Assembly: GCA_018829445.1 (NCBI GenBank)
Contig: JAHJTV010000001.1
Location: 26,100 to 90,099 of the forward strand
Source: a bacterium
Lineage (GTDB): Bacteria > SAR324 > XYD2-FULL-50-16
Direction of reading: 5' to 3'
Length of the DNA stretch: 64,000 nt
Shown here one piece after another: positions 63,869-64,000 of the stretch (within the stretch, counting starts at the first letter, position 1; each line of letters opens with the position of its first letter). Made by a program: the position numbers and the translations under genes. The notes below the pieces were generated by a model. It ran no database searches. It was not told where the DNA came from and saw only the letters and a program-made list of their open reading frames with translations.

Positions 63869-64000
63869 CGCCGAGGAAAGCTCGGTGTATCTGGCAGGGT
63901 GAAAGTCCCTGTAGGGAATAGATGCTGAGAAGCATCTGTGTAAGGGCTAGCCACCCACCCGTATCGAGCCTTGGACTCATGGCGGAGTAATGTCGAGAGA
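63864..64000 (+). mobile_element. 5' end of a probable group II intron (cut by window)
   Basis: The sequence after the attC core is compact, GC-rich and RNA-like: CCGAGGAAAGCTCGG hairpin, GGGTGAAAGTCCC, TAAGGGCTAGCCACCCACC and TCGAGCCTTGGACTC. These are typical of domain I of bacterial group II introns. The intron and its maturase would lie past the end of the window. The exact first base is uncertain (63862-63870). Confidence 0.6.

Overview
The window looks like the chromosome of an anaerobic, sulfur-cycling member of the Desulfobacterota (former Deltaproteobacteria). Evidence: a heterodisulfide-reductase (Hdr) cluster with MvhD and FrhB-like partners, a 12-haem cytochrome c with Rieske/cytochrome b partners, a Psr/Phs-type molybdoenzyme operon with YeeE/YedE sulfur transporters, four sigma-54 enhancer-binding proteins, and two genes whose reading frame continues through an in-frame UGA followed by a SECIS-like hairpin (selenocysteine). 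The species cannot be named from the sequence alone. No tRNA, rRNA or CRISPR array was seen.

Layout. 1-6.5 kb: a Lys/Glu-rich unknown protein, then a minus-strand Rieske / cytochrome b / multihaem cytochrome c operon and a secreted triple-rhodanese selenoprotein. 6.5-19.8 kb: a minus-strand Hdr supercluster (membrane HdrC-cytochrome-HdrD fusion, HdrA with GltD-like insertion, MvhD, FrhB-like, double HdrA, HdrC, HdrB) preceded by a tandem Usp protein. 19.8-26.7 kb: two sigma-54 activators, a methyltransferase, a NifX-like protein, an atypical thioredoxin and a CGGC protein, with clustered operator repeats and -24/-12 promoters. 26.7-34.5 kb: Psr/Phs-like molybdoenzyme, ferredoxin, two YeeE/YedE proteins (one a selenoprotein), an acidic-tailed rhodanese, a cytochrome b, and a divergent sigma-54 activator. 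34.5-55 kb: mostly housekeeping or accessory metabolism (C25-like protease, aminotransferase, long KamA-like radical SAM protein, fourth activator, FKBP-methyltransferase fusion, hydrolase, DedA, TauE, LarA plus D-lactate dehydrogenase, STAS protein, glycosyltransferase).

55.1-64 kb: a mobile integron. A frameshifted intI lies divergent to an AT-rich array of cassettes separated by five attC-like sites. The cassettes hold a PD-(D/E)XK/DUF5655 protein, a DUF3788 protein, a Shedu-type nuclease, another EAK-nuclease-like protein, and a three-gene SIR2-HerA-KTSC cassette. The last attC runs into the 5' end of what looks like a group II intron cut by the window edge. This is effectively an antiphage defence island built from integron cassettes.

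How it fits together. Lactate racemase and D-lactate dehydrogenase would feed electrons in; the Hdr cluster and membrane Hdr fusion would pass electrons between soluble carriers, thiols/disulfides and quinone; the Rieske/b/c and Psr-like complexes would link quinone to periplasmic acceptors or sulfur compounds; rhodaneses and YeeE/YedE proteins would move sulfane sulfur. Several of these operons have sigma-54 promoters with an activator gene next door, suggesting coordinated control by redox or sulfur signals. These pathway links are inference from gene content.
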